DNA from: Cohnella faecalis
GTDB taxonomy: Bacteria > Bacillota > Bacilli > Paenibacillales > Paenibacillaceae
Direction of reading: 5' to 3'
DNA length: 64,000 nt
Assembly: GCF_003570905.1 (NCBI RefSeq)
Contig: NZ_QXJM01000056.1
Location: 124,001-188,000 of the forward strand
Shown here: piece after piece, positions 52,868 through 62,413 of the stretch
Layout: every line of letters begins with the position of its first letter
Position numbering within the stretch: the stretch's first letter is position 1
Notes under the pieces: generated by a model
What the model was told of the DNA's origin: nothing
The model's database searches: none
What the model saw: the letters and a program-made list of their open reading frames with translations, nothing else
Position numbers and translations under genes: made by a program

Positions 52868-54446
52868 GGTGCATGCGGTAAGAGGGCTGCAGGCCGGGGT
52901 GCAGTGGGAGCGTCTGGATATCGGCGTCGTTCATACGGCGCATAGCTTAAGACAGGCGCAAGAGGTTTTTCAGGCTCAGCCGGTCCATCTGATGGTGTGC
53001 GATATCGAGATGCCGCAAGGCTCGGGACTCGAATTGACGGCGTGGGTCAAAGAGAATTACCCGGACACCGAGACGATTTTTCTGACTTGCCATTCCGACT
53101 TCTCCTTCGCCAAGCAGGCGATTCAATTGAACAGCTTCGATTACTTGCTCAAGCCTGTCGATTATTCGGAATTGGAGAGCGTAATCGGCAGAGCGCTGGG
53201 CAAAATGAGGAAAGAGAGGGAGCGCCGTTCCTTCGAGGAAACCCATCATCATTACCGGAAGCTGTGGGAATCCCATCGGCCGGTCGTGGCCGATCGGTTC
53301 TGGCAGGATCTCATTCAGCAAAAAATTCCGGCCAACCCGCTCTCGATAGCCGAGCATTCGCGCAACGCCGGTCTAACGCATCCCGAGAACGCGCGCTTCA
53401 TGCCCGTTTACGCCCGCATTCAACGCTGGCATAAGGACCTGTCGGAGCGGGATCGGCGGATTATGGAATACGCTCTTCGCAACGTGCTGGAGGAAATGAT
53501 GGAGCCGACGCCGGGAGCGGCGGTCATTCCGGTCGGCAACGGTTCCTTGCTGACGGTCGTGCCGATCGACGAGCCGAACGACGATGCGCTGACCCGCGAC
53601 AATTGCGACGCTTTCATCCGGAATTGCAATCGGTATTTGTTCTGCGACATTAGCTGCTATGTCGGCGTTCCTGTGCCGCTTCACGAAATGGTCGCCATGC
53701 TGCGGGCATTGGAGAATCTGGACGAGAACAACGTAACGCAGATTAACCGGACGTTCATTCTCGGAGAGACGAAGAAGGGCGAGTCGCGGATGCAGCCCGC
53801 TCCTTTATCCGAATGGGCGGAATGGATGAAGCAGGGAGCTAGATCCAAGCTGGCGGCGAACGTCTCGCATTACCTTGAATCGTGGAAAGCGTTCGACAGC
53901 AGGGTGGATGCGCAAGCGATGAATTCGTTCTACCAGGACTTCCTGCAGATGATTTTTTTCGTGCTCCAGTCCAAAGGTCTTCAAGCCAACCAAGTGTTCG
54001 CCCACAACCTTCTGACGGACAAGCCGGAGTCCGCGCTGCGCTCGCTTTCCTCCTTGCAGGAGTGGGTCGTTTACGTGTTGGACGTTGCGATGAACCACAT
54101 TCATTCCTTGGAGGAAAATTTGTCGGTAGTGGACAAGGTGAAGCGTTTCGTCGCCGAGCGGATCGGAGAGCAGGACCTCTCCCGTGAAGATATCGCGAGC
54201 CACGTATATTTGAATCCCGATTACTTGACCCGCATCTTCAAGAAGGATACGGGAATGTCGCTCTCGGACTACCTCCAATCGAGCCGAATCGATTACGCGA
54301 AGGAGCTGCTCGCGAATACGGGGCAGTCGGTCAGCGAAATCGCCGTTGCTTCCGGGTATTCCAATTTGTCGTACTTTTCGACGATTTTCAAGAAGGCTAC
54401 CGGCTATAATCCGGTCGATTTCCGCAAGCAGCATCAGCCCAAATAA
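52839..54446 (+). CDS. YesN-type response regulator with AraC DNA-binding domain
   Basis: The protein has 535 residues. An N-terminal receiver has Asp in LMVCDIEMPQG (about 55) and Lys in LLKPVDY (about 105). A long middle region of unknown fold follows. The C-terminal AraC/XylS domain (about 430-535) has two helix-turn-helix units, SREDIASHVYLNPDYLTRIF and VSEIAVASGYSNLSYFSTIF, ending GYNPVDFRKQ. ATG at 52839 lies inside the end of the kinase gene with GCGAGGTGAAGG upstream. It should activate the transporter operon starting at 54609 and perhaps the flanking glycosidase genes. Confidence 0.93.
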   Translation: MFQALIVDDEVHAVRGLQAGVQWERLDIGVVHTAHSLRQAQEVFQAQPVHLMVCDIEMPQGSGLELTAWVKENYPDTETIFLTCHSDFSFAKQAIQLNSFDYLLKPVDYSELESVIGRALGKMRKERERRSFEETHHHYRKLWESHRPVVADRFWQDLIQQKIPANPLSIAEHSRNAGLTHPENARFMPVYARIQRWHKDLSERDRRIMEYALRNVLEEMMEPTPGAAVIPVGNGSLLTVVPIDEPNDDALTRDNCDAFIRNCNRYLFCDISCYVGVPVPLHEMVAMLRALENLDENNVTQINRTFILGETKKGESRMQPAPLSEWAEWMKQGARSKLAANVSHYLESWKAFDSRVDAQAMNSFYQDFLQMIFFVLQSKGLQANQVFAHNLLTDKPESALRSLSSLQEWVVYVLDVAMNHIHSLEENLSVVDKVKRFVAERIGEQDLSREDIASHVYLNPDYLTRIFKKDTGMSLSDYLQSSRIDYAKELLANTGQSVSEIAVASGYSNLSYFSTIFKKATGYNPVDFRKQHQPK

Positions 54447-54451
54447 GACGA

Positions 54452-54482
54452 GATGCCGATTCCGCTTTCGCGGGATCGGCAT
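54452..54482 (+). terminator. terminator after the regulator gene
   Basis: ATGCCGATTCCGC pairs with GCGGGATCGGCAT across TTTC, followed by TCCTGTTTTG. It separates the regulators from the transporter operon, which must have its own promoter within 54483-54608. Confidence 0.78.
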
Positions 54483-54608
54483 TCCTGTTTTGCGGCTGCC
54501 GACAAGGTCGGAATATCAAAAGCCGGAAGTCGTTTTATTGGTAAGTGGCCCAAGAGGCTGTCCCTTACAATGAGATCATAACGAAGGCAAGAAAGAAGGG
54601 GACAGCGA

Positions 54609-55541
54609 ATGGCACAGACACGATGGGGGCGCTTCTTCAAAAATCTTAAGCGTTATCGGGCATTATTCTTCATGATGCTGCCGGGATTGGCTTATCTCAT
54701 CATCAACAATTATATGCCGATGTTCGGCGTCATTATCGCCTTCAAGGACATCAACTACGCCAAGGGAATTCTCGGAAGCGACTGGATCGGCTTTAAGAAC
54801 TTCGAGTATTTGTTCAAGACGGCCGACGCCTATGTCATCACGAGGAACACGATCCTCTACAACGGAGGGTTTATCATCCTCAACACGGTTATGGCGATCG
54901 GGGTCGCGATTTTGCTCAACGAAGTGAAGAATAAGTTCGCGGCCCGTTTTTACCAAAGCGTTATTCTGCTTCCGTTCCTCATCTCCATGGTTATCGTCGG
55001 GTATCTCGTTCTTTCGATGCTAAGCGCAGAGAGCGGATTCGTGAACTCGACCTTGCTTCCGATGTTCGGCATCGAGCCGATCTCCTGGTACTTCGAGCCG
55101 AAATATTGGCCTTATATTCTAACTCTCGTACAGGTTTGGAAAGCGACAGGTTATCTGTGCGTCATCTTTCTGGCGGCGATTATCGGCATCGACAACGAGT
55201 ATTACGAGGCCGCCACCATCGACGGGGCGAACAAATGGCAGCAAATCCGGAGCATTACCGTACCGCTGATCGCTCCGACCATTACAATCATGACGCTGCT
55301 GGCCATCGGACGGATTTTCTATTCCGACTTCGGCTTGTTCTACCAAGTGCCGCTCAATTCCGGTCCTCTGCAGCCGGTCACGGACGTTATCGACACCTAC
55401 GTCTATCGCGGTCTGATGACGCTCGGCGACATCGGAATGTCTTCCGCAGCAGGTCTGTACCAATCGCTCGTTGGCTTTATTCTCGTGCTGCTGTCCAACT
55501 ACATCGTCAGCCGCCGCAACAAAGAAAACGCCTTGTTCTAA
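54609..55541 (+). CDS. LplB-type sugar ABC transporter permease
   Basis: The permease has 310 residues with six membrane segments. It has the family start (FMMLPGLAYLIINNYMPMFG), the EAA loop YYEAATIDGANKWQQIRSIT and the terminal NKENALF. It pairs with the permease at 55562 and the lipoprotein at 56512. About two thirds of residues in its C-terminal 75 match the truncated permease at the start of the window, so the window holds two paralogous importers. The RBS is AAAGAAGGGGACAG. It should take up an oligosaccharide or glycoside for the intracellular glycosidases nearby. Confidence 0.93.
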   Translation: MAQTRWGRFFKNLKRYRALFFMMLPGLAYLIINNYMPMFGVIIAFKDINYAKGILGSDWIGFKNFEYLFKTADAYVITRNTILYNGGFIILNTVMAIGVAILLNEVKNKFAARFYQSVILLPFLISMVIVGYLVLSMLSAESGFVNSTLLPMFGIEPISWYFEPKYWPYILTLVQVWKATGYLCVIFLAAIIGIDNEYYEAATIDGANKWQQIRSITVPLIAPTITIMTLLAIGRIFYSDFGLFYQVPLNSGPLQPVTDVIDTYVYRGLMTLGDIGMSSAAGLYQSLVGFILVLLSNYIVSRRNKENALF

Positions 55542-55561
55542 ACCGAAAGAGGGGAAACGCC

Positions 55562-56443
55562 ATGAAAACCAACCAAATGAATCAGGCCATCGTCCATGCG
55601 GCGTTCATCATCCTTGCCGTCTTCTGCCTGTTCCCGTTCCTGCTGCTCTTCATGTCATCGATCACCGACGAGAGCGCAATAGTCGGCAACGGCTACTCGA
55701 TCTGGCCGAGCGACTTCAGTCTGGAAGCCTACAAGTACCTGTGGGCGCAAAAAGCGGCGATGTTCCATTCCTACGGCATTACGATTCTGATTACCGTCGT
55801 CGGCACCTTTTTCGGCTTGCTGATCAGCGCTTTGCTCGCCTATCCATTGTCCCGGCGCGACTTGCCGATGCGCGGCATTCTGAGCTTCCTCGTCTTCTTC
55901 ACATTGCTGTTCAACGGCGGACTGGTGCCGACTTACTTGATCTATACCGAAGTGTTCGATATGAAAAACACGCTGATGTCGCTGCTCATACCCGGGCTGC
56001 TCACGAACGGCTTCTACATCCTGCTGATCCGCACCTTTTTCGCCAACTCCATTCCGGTCCAAATTATCGAATCGGCTTATATCGACGGGGCTTCGGAGTT
56101 CAAAATCTTTTACCGCATGGTGCTGCCGCTGTCGCTGCCGATTCTCGCGACGATCGGCCTCATGCTCACGATCAACTACTGGAACGATTGGTTCAACGGG
56201 CTTATTTACGTGACCGAGCCGAGCTTGTTCAGCATCCAGAACCTGCTTAACCGGATGCTGGTCAATATCCAGTTCCTCCAGCAGAACAATCTGGGCGGGC
56301 AGCAGAACTTGACGGCGAACCTGCCGATGAATTCGGTCCGCATGGCTATGGCTGTCGTCGGTATATTGCCGCTCATTCTGGTCTATCCGTTCTTCCAGAA
56401 GTACTTCGTCAAGGGGCTCACGATAGGAGCCGTCAAAGGATAG
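55562..56443 (+). CDS. YtcP-type sugar ABC transporter permease
   Basis: The permease has 293 residues and is a partner of the preceding one, 20 bases downstream of it. It has six segments, the EAA loop (ESAYIDGASEFKIFYRMVLP) and the terminal FVKGLTIGAVKG. ATG at 55562 follows AAAGAGGGG; the open frame extends far upstream but only as a shadow. The protein is clearly similar along its length to the permease at 313, including YPLSRRD and the FFTLLFNGGLVPTYL segment. No dedicated ATPase gene is present. Confidence 0.93.
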   Translation: MKTNQMNQAIVHAAFIILAVFCLFPFLLLFMSSITDESAIVGNGYSIWPSDFSLEAYKYLWAQKAAMFHSYGITILITVVGTFFGLLISALLAYPLSRRDLPMRGILSFLVFFTLLFNGGLVPTYLIYTEVFDMKNTLMSLLIPGLLTNGFYILLIRTFFANSIPVQIIESAYIDGASEFKIFYRMVLPLSLPILATIGLMLTINYWNDWFNGLIYVTEPSLFSIQNLLNRMLVNIQFLQQNNLGGQQNLTANLPMNSVRMAMAVVGILPLILVYPFFQKYFVKGLTIGAVKG

Positions 56444-56511
56444 GCCATCCTCGGGCTTGCGGGCCGGTTGGTATACAGATGATTCATACATCGTCATAGG
56501 GGGAAAACAAC

Positions 56512-58056
56512 ATGCCAAGAAAATCGAAGACCGCAACGGTAATGCTCTCCATCGCGCTGATTCTGTCTTTGCTGCTTTCCGCTTGCTCCAAGTCGAACGA
56601 TTCGGGCAGCTCGTCCGCTCCGGCTTCCGGCGGCAGCGCCGCTTCGTCGGACAATGGCGCGGGCGGTTCGGGCAACGGCAAGGAAATCGAGCTGAAGGTC
56701 GCTTTTCTCGGGCTTGGCAATATGAAGGACGTCGCCGCCGTTCAGGAAGAAGTCAGCAAAATCACCAAAGCGAAAATTAACGCTACGGTGAAGCTGATGC
56801 CGATCGACATTGGCGCATGGGTACAGCAAGTGAATTTGATGCTGGCCGGCAACGAGCCGCTCGATTTGCTCGTGACATCTTCGTTCTTCAACTTCAGCTC
56901 GCAAGTGGCCAAGGGTCAATTGCTGCCGCTTGACGATCTCGTCGCCAAGTACGCTCCGACGATCAAGGATACGATGGAGCCGGCCATATTCAACGCAACG
57001 AAGATCGGCGGGAAAAGCTACGGCGTGCCGAGCGTCCGCGACACGGCCGCCGACCATGGGGTCGCAGCGAGAAAAGATCTGATGGACAAATACAAGCTGA
57101 CTTTCGACAACGTCAAAACGTATGCGGATCTCGATCCGATCTTCCAGACGATCAAGGACAACGAGCCGGGCGTCTATCCGCTGGTCCCGCGCTCCCAATC
57201 GAATACGATCGCGGCTGAAATCGTTCGCGGGCATCTCGACTTGCTTGGCGACACGCCGGGGGTGCTGCTGATCGACAATCAGGATTTGAAGGTCGTAAAT
57301 CTCTACGAGCAGCAAATGTACAAGGATGCGCTCCAATTGACCAGAAAATGGTACAAGGCCGGCTACATTATGCCGGATGCGGCCACTACGCAGGAATCGA
57401 ACAACAGCCTGCTCAAAGCAGGCAAGGGCTTCGCTTACTTCGCCAACATGAAGCCGGGCTTCGAAGCGCAGGAGACGATAGCTAACGGACATGAAATGAC
57501 GGGAACCCGTTTCGTAAGCCCGATCTCGACTTCCGACTCCAGCACGGGCTTCATGATGTCGATTCCGAAAAACACGACCGATCCGGATCGCGCCGCCCAA
57601 TTGCTGAACCTGCTCTACACCGACAAGGACATCGTCAACCTGATCGCCAACGGCGTCGAAGGCAAGCACTATGTGGACGCCGGCAACGGTCTCATTAAAG
57701 CTCCGGAAGGCGGAAGCAATTACGTCTTCAACCAATGGCAAGTAGGCAACAACGCATTGGCCAAAGTATGGGAAGGGACCTCCCCTGACATCTGGGAGCA
57801 GACGAAAGCGTTCAACAAGTCCTCCAAATTTTCCAAGGCGCTCGGCTTCTCCTTCGATTCTTCCCCTGTGAAGACCGAAGTGGCCGCCGTAGCGAACGTC
57901 AACAACCAGTTCAAAGCGGGCCTCGAAATGGGTACGATCGACCCGGCCAAGCTGGATGACTTCCTGAGCAAGCTCAAAGCTGCCGGCATCGACAAGATCA
58001 TCGCCGAGAAGCAAAAGCAGCTCGATGCGTGGGCGAAGGAAAACAACGTTCAATAA
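56512..58056 (+). CDS. sugar ABC transporter substrate-binding lipoprotein, LplA type
   Basis: The lipoprotein has 514 residues with lipobox LLSAC (Cys at about 25), then a Gly/Ser/Asn linker and a long extracytoplasmic binding domain of the family 1 type (VNLMLAGNEPLDLLVTS, LNLLYTDKDIVNLIANG). It binds the sugar substrate and gives it to the two permeases. The length above 500 residues is typical of the LplA-like binding proteins of Paenibacillaceae. The RBS is AGGGGG. It ends the transporter operon and is followed by a strong hairpin and a GH3 gene. Confidence 0.93.
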   Translation: MPRKSKTATVMLSIALILSLLLSACSKSNDSGSSSAPASGGSAASSDNGAGGSGNGKEIELKVAFLGLGNMKDVAAVQEEVSKITKAKINATVKLMPIDIGAWVQQVNLMLAGNEPLDLLVTSSFFNFSSQVAKGQLLPLDDLVAKYAPTIKDTMEPAIFNATKIGGKSYGVPSVRDTAADHGVAARKDLMDKYKLTFDNVKTYADLDPIFQTIKDNEPGVYPLVPRSQSNTIAAEIVRGHLDLLGDTPGVLLIDNQDLKVVNLYEQQMYKDALQLTRKWYKAGYIMPDAATTQESNNSLLKAGKGFAYFANMKPGFEAQETIANGHEMTGTRFVSPISTSDSSTGFMMSIPKNTTDPDRAAQLLNLLYTDKDIVNLIANGVEGKHYVDAGNGLIKAPEGGSNYVFNQWQVGNNALAKVWEGTSPDIWEQTKAFNKSSKFSKALGFSFDSSPVKTEVAAVANVNNQFKAGLEMGTIDPAKLDDFLSKLKAAGIDKIIAEKQKQLDAWAKENNVQ

Positions 58057-58081
58057 AAGGACAATCTCATAGCTGTGAAGG

Positions 58082-58120
58082 ATCCCCTTCTTCGAAACCC
58101 TGTTTCGGGGAAGGGGATTT
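58082..58120 (+). terminator. strong hairpin after the binding-protein gene
   Basis: ATCCCCTTCTTCGAAAC pairs with GTTTCGGGGAAGGGGAT across CCT, with a small mismatch. Only TTTC follows, so it may act more as a transcript stabiliser, lowering but not ending transcription into the GH3 gene. Confidence 0.65.
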
Positions 58121-58168
58121 CAAATAGCGGATCGATATGAAGGACAATTATCGCTAGGAGGCGCGAGT

Positions 58169-60435
58169 ATGGAACGGAATATCGCACATTTGATTGCGCA
58201 GATGACATTGGAGGAAAAAGCGGGCATGTGCTCGGGGCTCGATTTTTGGCATATGAAAGGGGTGGAGCGGCTCGGCATTCCGTCGATCATGCTGACCGAC
58301 GGTCCCCATGGACTTCGGAAGCAGCGGGCTTCGGCCGACCATCTCGGCTTGTTCGACAGTGTGCCGGCGACCTGCTTTCCTTCGGCTGCCGGGTTGGCCA
58401 GCTCATGGGATCGGGAGCTCGTTCGCAAGGTCGGCGTCGCACTAGGAGAAGAGTGCCAGGCGGAAGACGTCGCTGTCCTGCTGGGGCCTGGCGCAAACAT
58501 CAAGCGCTCGCCGCTTTGCGGCCGCAATTTCGAATATTTTTCCGAGGATCCTTACTTGTCTTCCCGCATGGCGGCAAGTCACATTCAAGGGGTTCAAAGC
58601 CAAGGAGTCGGCACATCGCTGAAGCATTTCGCCGCGAACAATCAGGAGCACCGCCGCATGACCGGGGACTCCGTCGTGGACGAGCGGACGCTGCGCGAAA
58701 TTTATTTGGCCAGCTTCGAGGAAGCCGTGAAGGAAGCCCAGCCTTGGACGGTCATGTGCTCCTACAACAAAGTGAACGGCGTTTTCGCTTCCGAGAACGA
58801 ATATTTGCTAACGGACATTCTTAAGGACGAATGGGGCTTCGAAGGCTTCGTCGTATCCGATTGGGGCGCGGTGAACGAGAGGGCGGACGGCTTGACTGCG
58901 GGACTGGAGCTGGAAATGCCGGCAAGCGGCGGAGCGGGCGACCGCAAAATCGTCGAGGCGGTGCTAAGCGGCAGGCTGCCGGAGGAGAAGCTGGACCGGG
59001 CGGTCGAACGGCTGCTGAGAGTTATTTTCCTGGCGGTCGACAACAAGAAGCCGAACGCCGCTTACGATGCCGACGCGCATCATGCTTTGGCTCGCGAGGT
59101 TGCGCGGGAAAGCATGGTGCTGCTGAAAAACGAGGACGGCATTTTGCCGCTGCGCAAGGAAGGAAGCATGGCGGTTATCGGCGAGTTTGCAGCCAAGCCT
59201 CGCTATCAAGGCGGCGGAAGCTCCCATATCAAGCCGACAAAGCTTGAAGATATTCGCGAAGAAATCGCGAAGTCAGCGGGCAGCGGCGTGCAAATCGTCT
59301 ATGCCCAAGGCTACGATCTGCAATCTGACGCTTCGGACGATCGGTTGATCGAGGAAGCGAAGCGCGCGGCGGCAGTGGCCGACATTGCCGTTATTTTCGC
59401 CGGGCTGCCGGATCGCTACGAATCCGAAGGGTTCGACCGGACCCATCTGAGCATCCCGGAAAACCAAATACGGCTTATTCATGCCGTTGCGGAGGTTCAG
59501 CCGAATATCGCGCTCGTCCTAAGCAACGGGGCTCCGGTGGAAATGCCTTGGCTGGGCAGCGTCAAAGCGGTGCTCGAAGCTTATCTTGGCGGACAGGCAC
59601 TGGGCGGCGCGATTGCGGATCTGCTGTTCGGCGATGTCAATCCGAGCGGCAAGCTCGCCGAGACGTTTCCCGAACGTCTTGAGCATAACCCTTCGCAACT
59701 TAACTTCCCCGGCGAAGGAGACCGGGTCGAGTACAAGGAAGGCTTGTTCGTCGGCTACCGCTATTACGATGCCAAGCGGATCGAGCCGTTGTTCCCGTTC
59801 GGCTTCGGATTAAGCTATACGACCTTTGAATATTCGAATTTGGCAATCGACAAGCTCGGCATGCGCGACGACGAGCAAGCAATCGTCTCCGTCGATGTTA
59901 CGAATACGGGGGTTCGCGAAGGGAAAGAGGTCGTTCAATTGTATGTACGGGACGTACAGAGCAGCGTCATCCGGCCCTCGAAGGAGCTGAAAGGCTTCGC
60001 CAAGGTCGGCCTGCAGCCGGGGAAACGCGTACCGTGACCTTCGAGCTGGACAAGAGGTCTTTCGCTTTCTACGACGCTGACCGGAAAGAATGGCGCGTGG
60101 AGTCGGGCGAGTTCGACGTGTTTGTCGGAGGCTCGTCGCGCGATATTGCGGTTCGAGGCACGATTAACGTGGAGTCTACTTCTGCCGCGAAGCCTGTCTA
60201 TCATCGGAACAGTACGATCGGTGATTTGCTGGGCAGCCCCCAAGCGCAGCCTGTTATTATGGACTGGATTCGCCAAACCCCGTTCGGTGCCATGGCGGCC
60301 GAGCAAGACGGGGAAGGCTCGGAAATGATGCAAGCGATGATGAGATATTTGCCGCTGCGCGGTCTGGTTGGCTTCAGCGGAGGCTCGCTGACCGACGAAG
60401 CGCTGGATGAATTGCTGAAGCAGCTGAACGGCTGA
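58169..60435 (+). pseudogene. GH3 family beta-glucosidase, one frameshift near the C-terminus
   Basis: The first frame (622 residues, to 60037) has the GH3 barrel: MTLEEKAGMCSG, LTDGPHGLR, GANIKRSPLCGRNFEYFSEDP, LKHFAANNQEHRR, then the nucleophile Asp in FVVSDWGAVNERA (about 232), and the second domain with VLLKNEDGILPLR. The fibronectin-like C-terminus begins and then breaks at the G4 run 60019-60022. One more G continues as GETRTVTFELDKRSFAFYD to 60435, about 755 residues in all. No signal peptide, PA14 domain or anchor is seen. It should hydrolyse beta-glucosides in the cytosol, downstream of the importer. Confidence 0.87.
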
Positions 60436-60479
60436 GCTCGCATACAAGTCGAATGTTCTGGAAAGGGAGGACTATACCT

Positions 60480-62242
60480 ATGTCTTATAACGAAAATACT
60501 CGGATCGGCGTTTTGCTGAGAAACGATGCCGCCCGCGACCTGTTGACTCGCCGGATTCCGGCTCTGCTGACGGCTCCGCCGCATATGGCGTCCTTGTTAA
60601 AGAGCCTCACCTTGGCGATGTACTATCGATTCCATCAGGAGGAGCTGTCCTCGACGGACTGGCTGGCGGAAACATTGGCCGAGCTCGCTCAATTGCCCGT
60701 TGTGCCGCAATCGACGCAAGAGGAACAGCCGCCGGTCGCTCCTTCTGCATTCTATGAGTCGGAAAGCGTACCAATCGGCTCCGCTGCGGTTCAATCGCCC
60801 GAGCAAGCGGAAAGATGGGGCGTATTCCAAATCGAGCTTCGCGGGCCTAGCCACGGGAATCCGTTCACGGACGTCGTCGTGGAGGCGGAATTCCGTGCCG
60901 GAGACAAGACTTTTCGCGTCGCGGGCTTCTATGACGGGGATGGCATCTATCTTATTCGCTGTATGCCGGACGTCTTGGGAAATTGGGCGTTTCGGACTTC
61001 GAGCAATGCGAGATCTCTGGATGGGATCGAGGGAGCGTTTCGATGCGTCGAGCCTTCTCCCGGCAATCATGGGCCGCTTCGCGTTCATAATACATTCCAT
61101 TTTGCCTATGAGGACGGTACTTCCTATATTCCTGTCGGCACAACGAGCTACGCTTGGACGCATCAGGGAGACGAACTGGAGAAGCAGACGCTGGATTCGT
61201 TGAAAGCGTCGCCGTTCAATAAGATGCGGATGTGTGTGTTTCCGAAATCGTATCTGTTCAACTTTAACGAGCCAGTCTATAACCCGTTCGAAGGCTCTCT
61301 GACCGAGGGTTGGGACTACTCGCGATTCAATCCCGCCTTTTTCCGCCACTTGGAAGAACGGATCGCCGAGCTCGGCGAACTGGGTATCGAAGCGGATCTG
61401 ATCCTGTTCCATCCGTACGACCGCTGGGGATATTCGGAGATGGCTCCGTCCGTGGACGACCGGTACTTGCGCTATATCGTCCCCCGTCTTTCCGCGTATC
61501 GGAACGTATGGTGGTCGCTGGCGAACGAGTACGATCTCATGTGGTCGAAGGAAACGGACGACTGGGAGCGATTCGCCTCCATCGTTACCGGGAACGATCC
61601 GGTCGGCCATCTGATTTCCAATCATAACTGCTTCAGCTTTTACGATTACAGCAAGCCATGGATTACGCATTGCAGCATTCAGCGCATCGACGTCTACAAA
61701 ACGTCCGAAGCGACCAACGAGTGGCGGGACAAGTGGCAAAAGCCAATCGTTATCGACGAATGCGCGTACGAGGGAGACATTGATCAGGGCTGGGGCAACA
61801 TTACCGGAGAAGAGATGACGCGCCGCTTCTGGAAGGCGCCCTTCGCGGCGGCTATGTCGGACACGGGGAGACGTACTTGAATCCGGAGGAGGTTCTGTGG
61901 TGGTCCAAAGGCGGCAAGCTTACGGGATCGAGTCCGGATCGGATCGCTTTTTTGCGCCGGATCGTCGAGGAAAGCCCCGGAGGCGTTCTCGATCCGCTGC
62001 CGTCCGATTGGGACGTGCCTTGCGCGGGAGTGAAGGACGACTATTATTTGTACTATTTCGGCTTCAATCAGCCGAAGTTCCGGAATATGAATCGCAAGGC
62101 GGGAATCCACTACCGCGTCGAAATCATCGATACGTGGAACATGACCGTCGAGACGCTGCCGGGAACGTACGAGGGCTCGTTTCGGATCGAGCTGCCGGGC
62201 ACGCAGTACATGGCGGTCAGGCTGACGAGAGCGGTATCGTAG
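60480..62242 (+). pseudogene. DUF5060/DUF4038-like glycoside hydrolase, one frameshift
   Basis: An N-terminal helical part is followed by a DUF5060-like beta domain (AERWGVFQIELRGPSHGNPF, about 105-190) and a TIM barrel (YIPVGTTSYAWTHQ, KMRMCVFPKSYLF, and the probable acid/base Glu in WWSLANEYDLMWS, with PIVIDECAYEGD as probable nucleophile region). The frame breaks near 61831 as if one G of TGGGAAGG were lost; the restored reading is GYVGHGETYLNPEEVLWWSKGG and continues to 62242, about 586 residues. Relatives are annotated as DUF5605 proteins or apiosidase-like hydrolases. ATG at 60480 follows AAGGGAGG. It probably trims a side sugar in the same glycoside pathway. Confidence 0.82.
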
Positions 62243-62331
62243 AACACGTCTTTTGCGGAACCGAATAGCCGCTGCCAGAAGCTTTCTTTTACGGAGCAGT
62301 CCGCCATCTTTTCGATCAGCTCACGACCTGT

Positions 62332-62362
62332 TTGCCAGCCGATATGGCTGGCAACATTTTTT
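62332..62362 (+). terminator. intrinsic terminator ending the carbohydrate locus
   Basis: TTGCCAGCC pairs with GGCTGGCAA across GATAT, followed by CATTTTTTT. Confidence 0.9.
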
Positions 62363-62413
62363 TGTCTGGGCTATCATTGGAACAGCGACTTTTTTGGGGA
62401 GAGATGAGCTCTG

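Noticed and set aside
56494..58053. Minus-strand open frame of 519 codons opposite the binding-protein gene
   Set aside because: It is a shadow of a clear lipoprotein gene on the plus strand and reads as Arg/Val-rich sequence without motifs.
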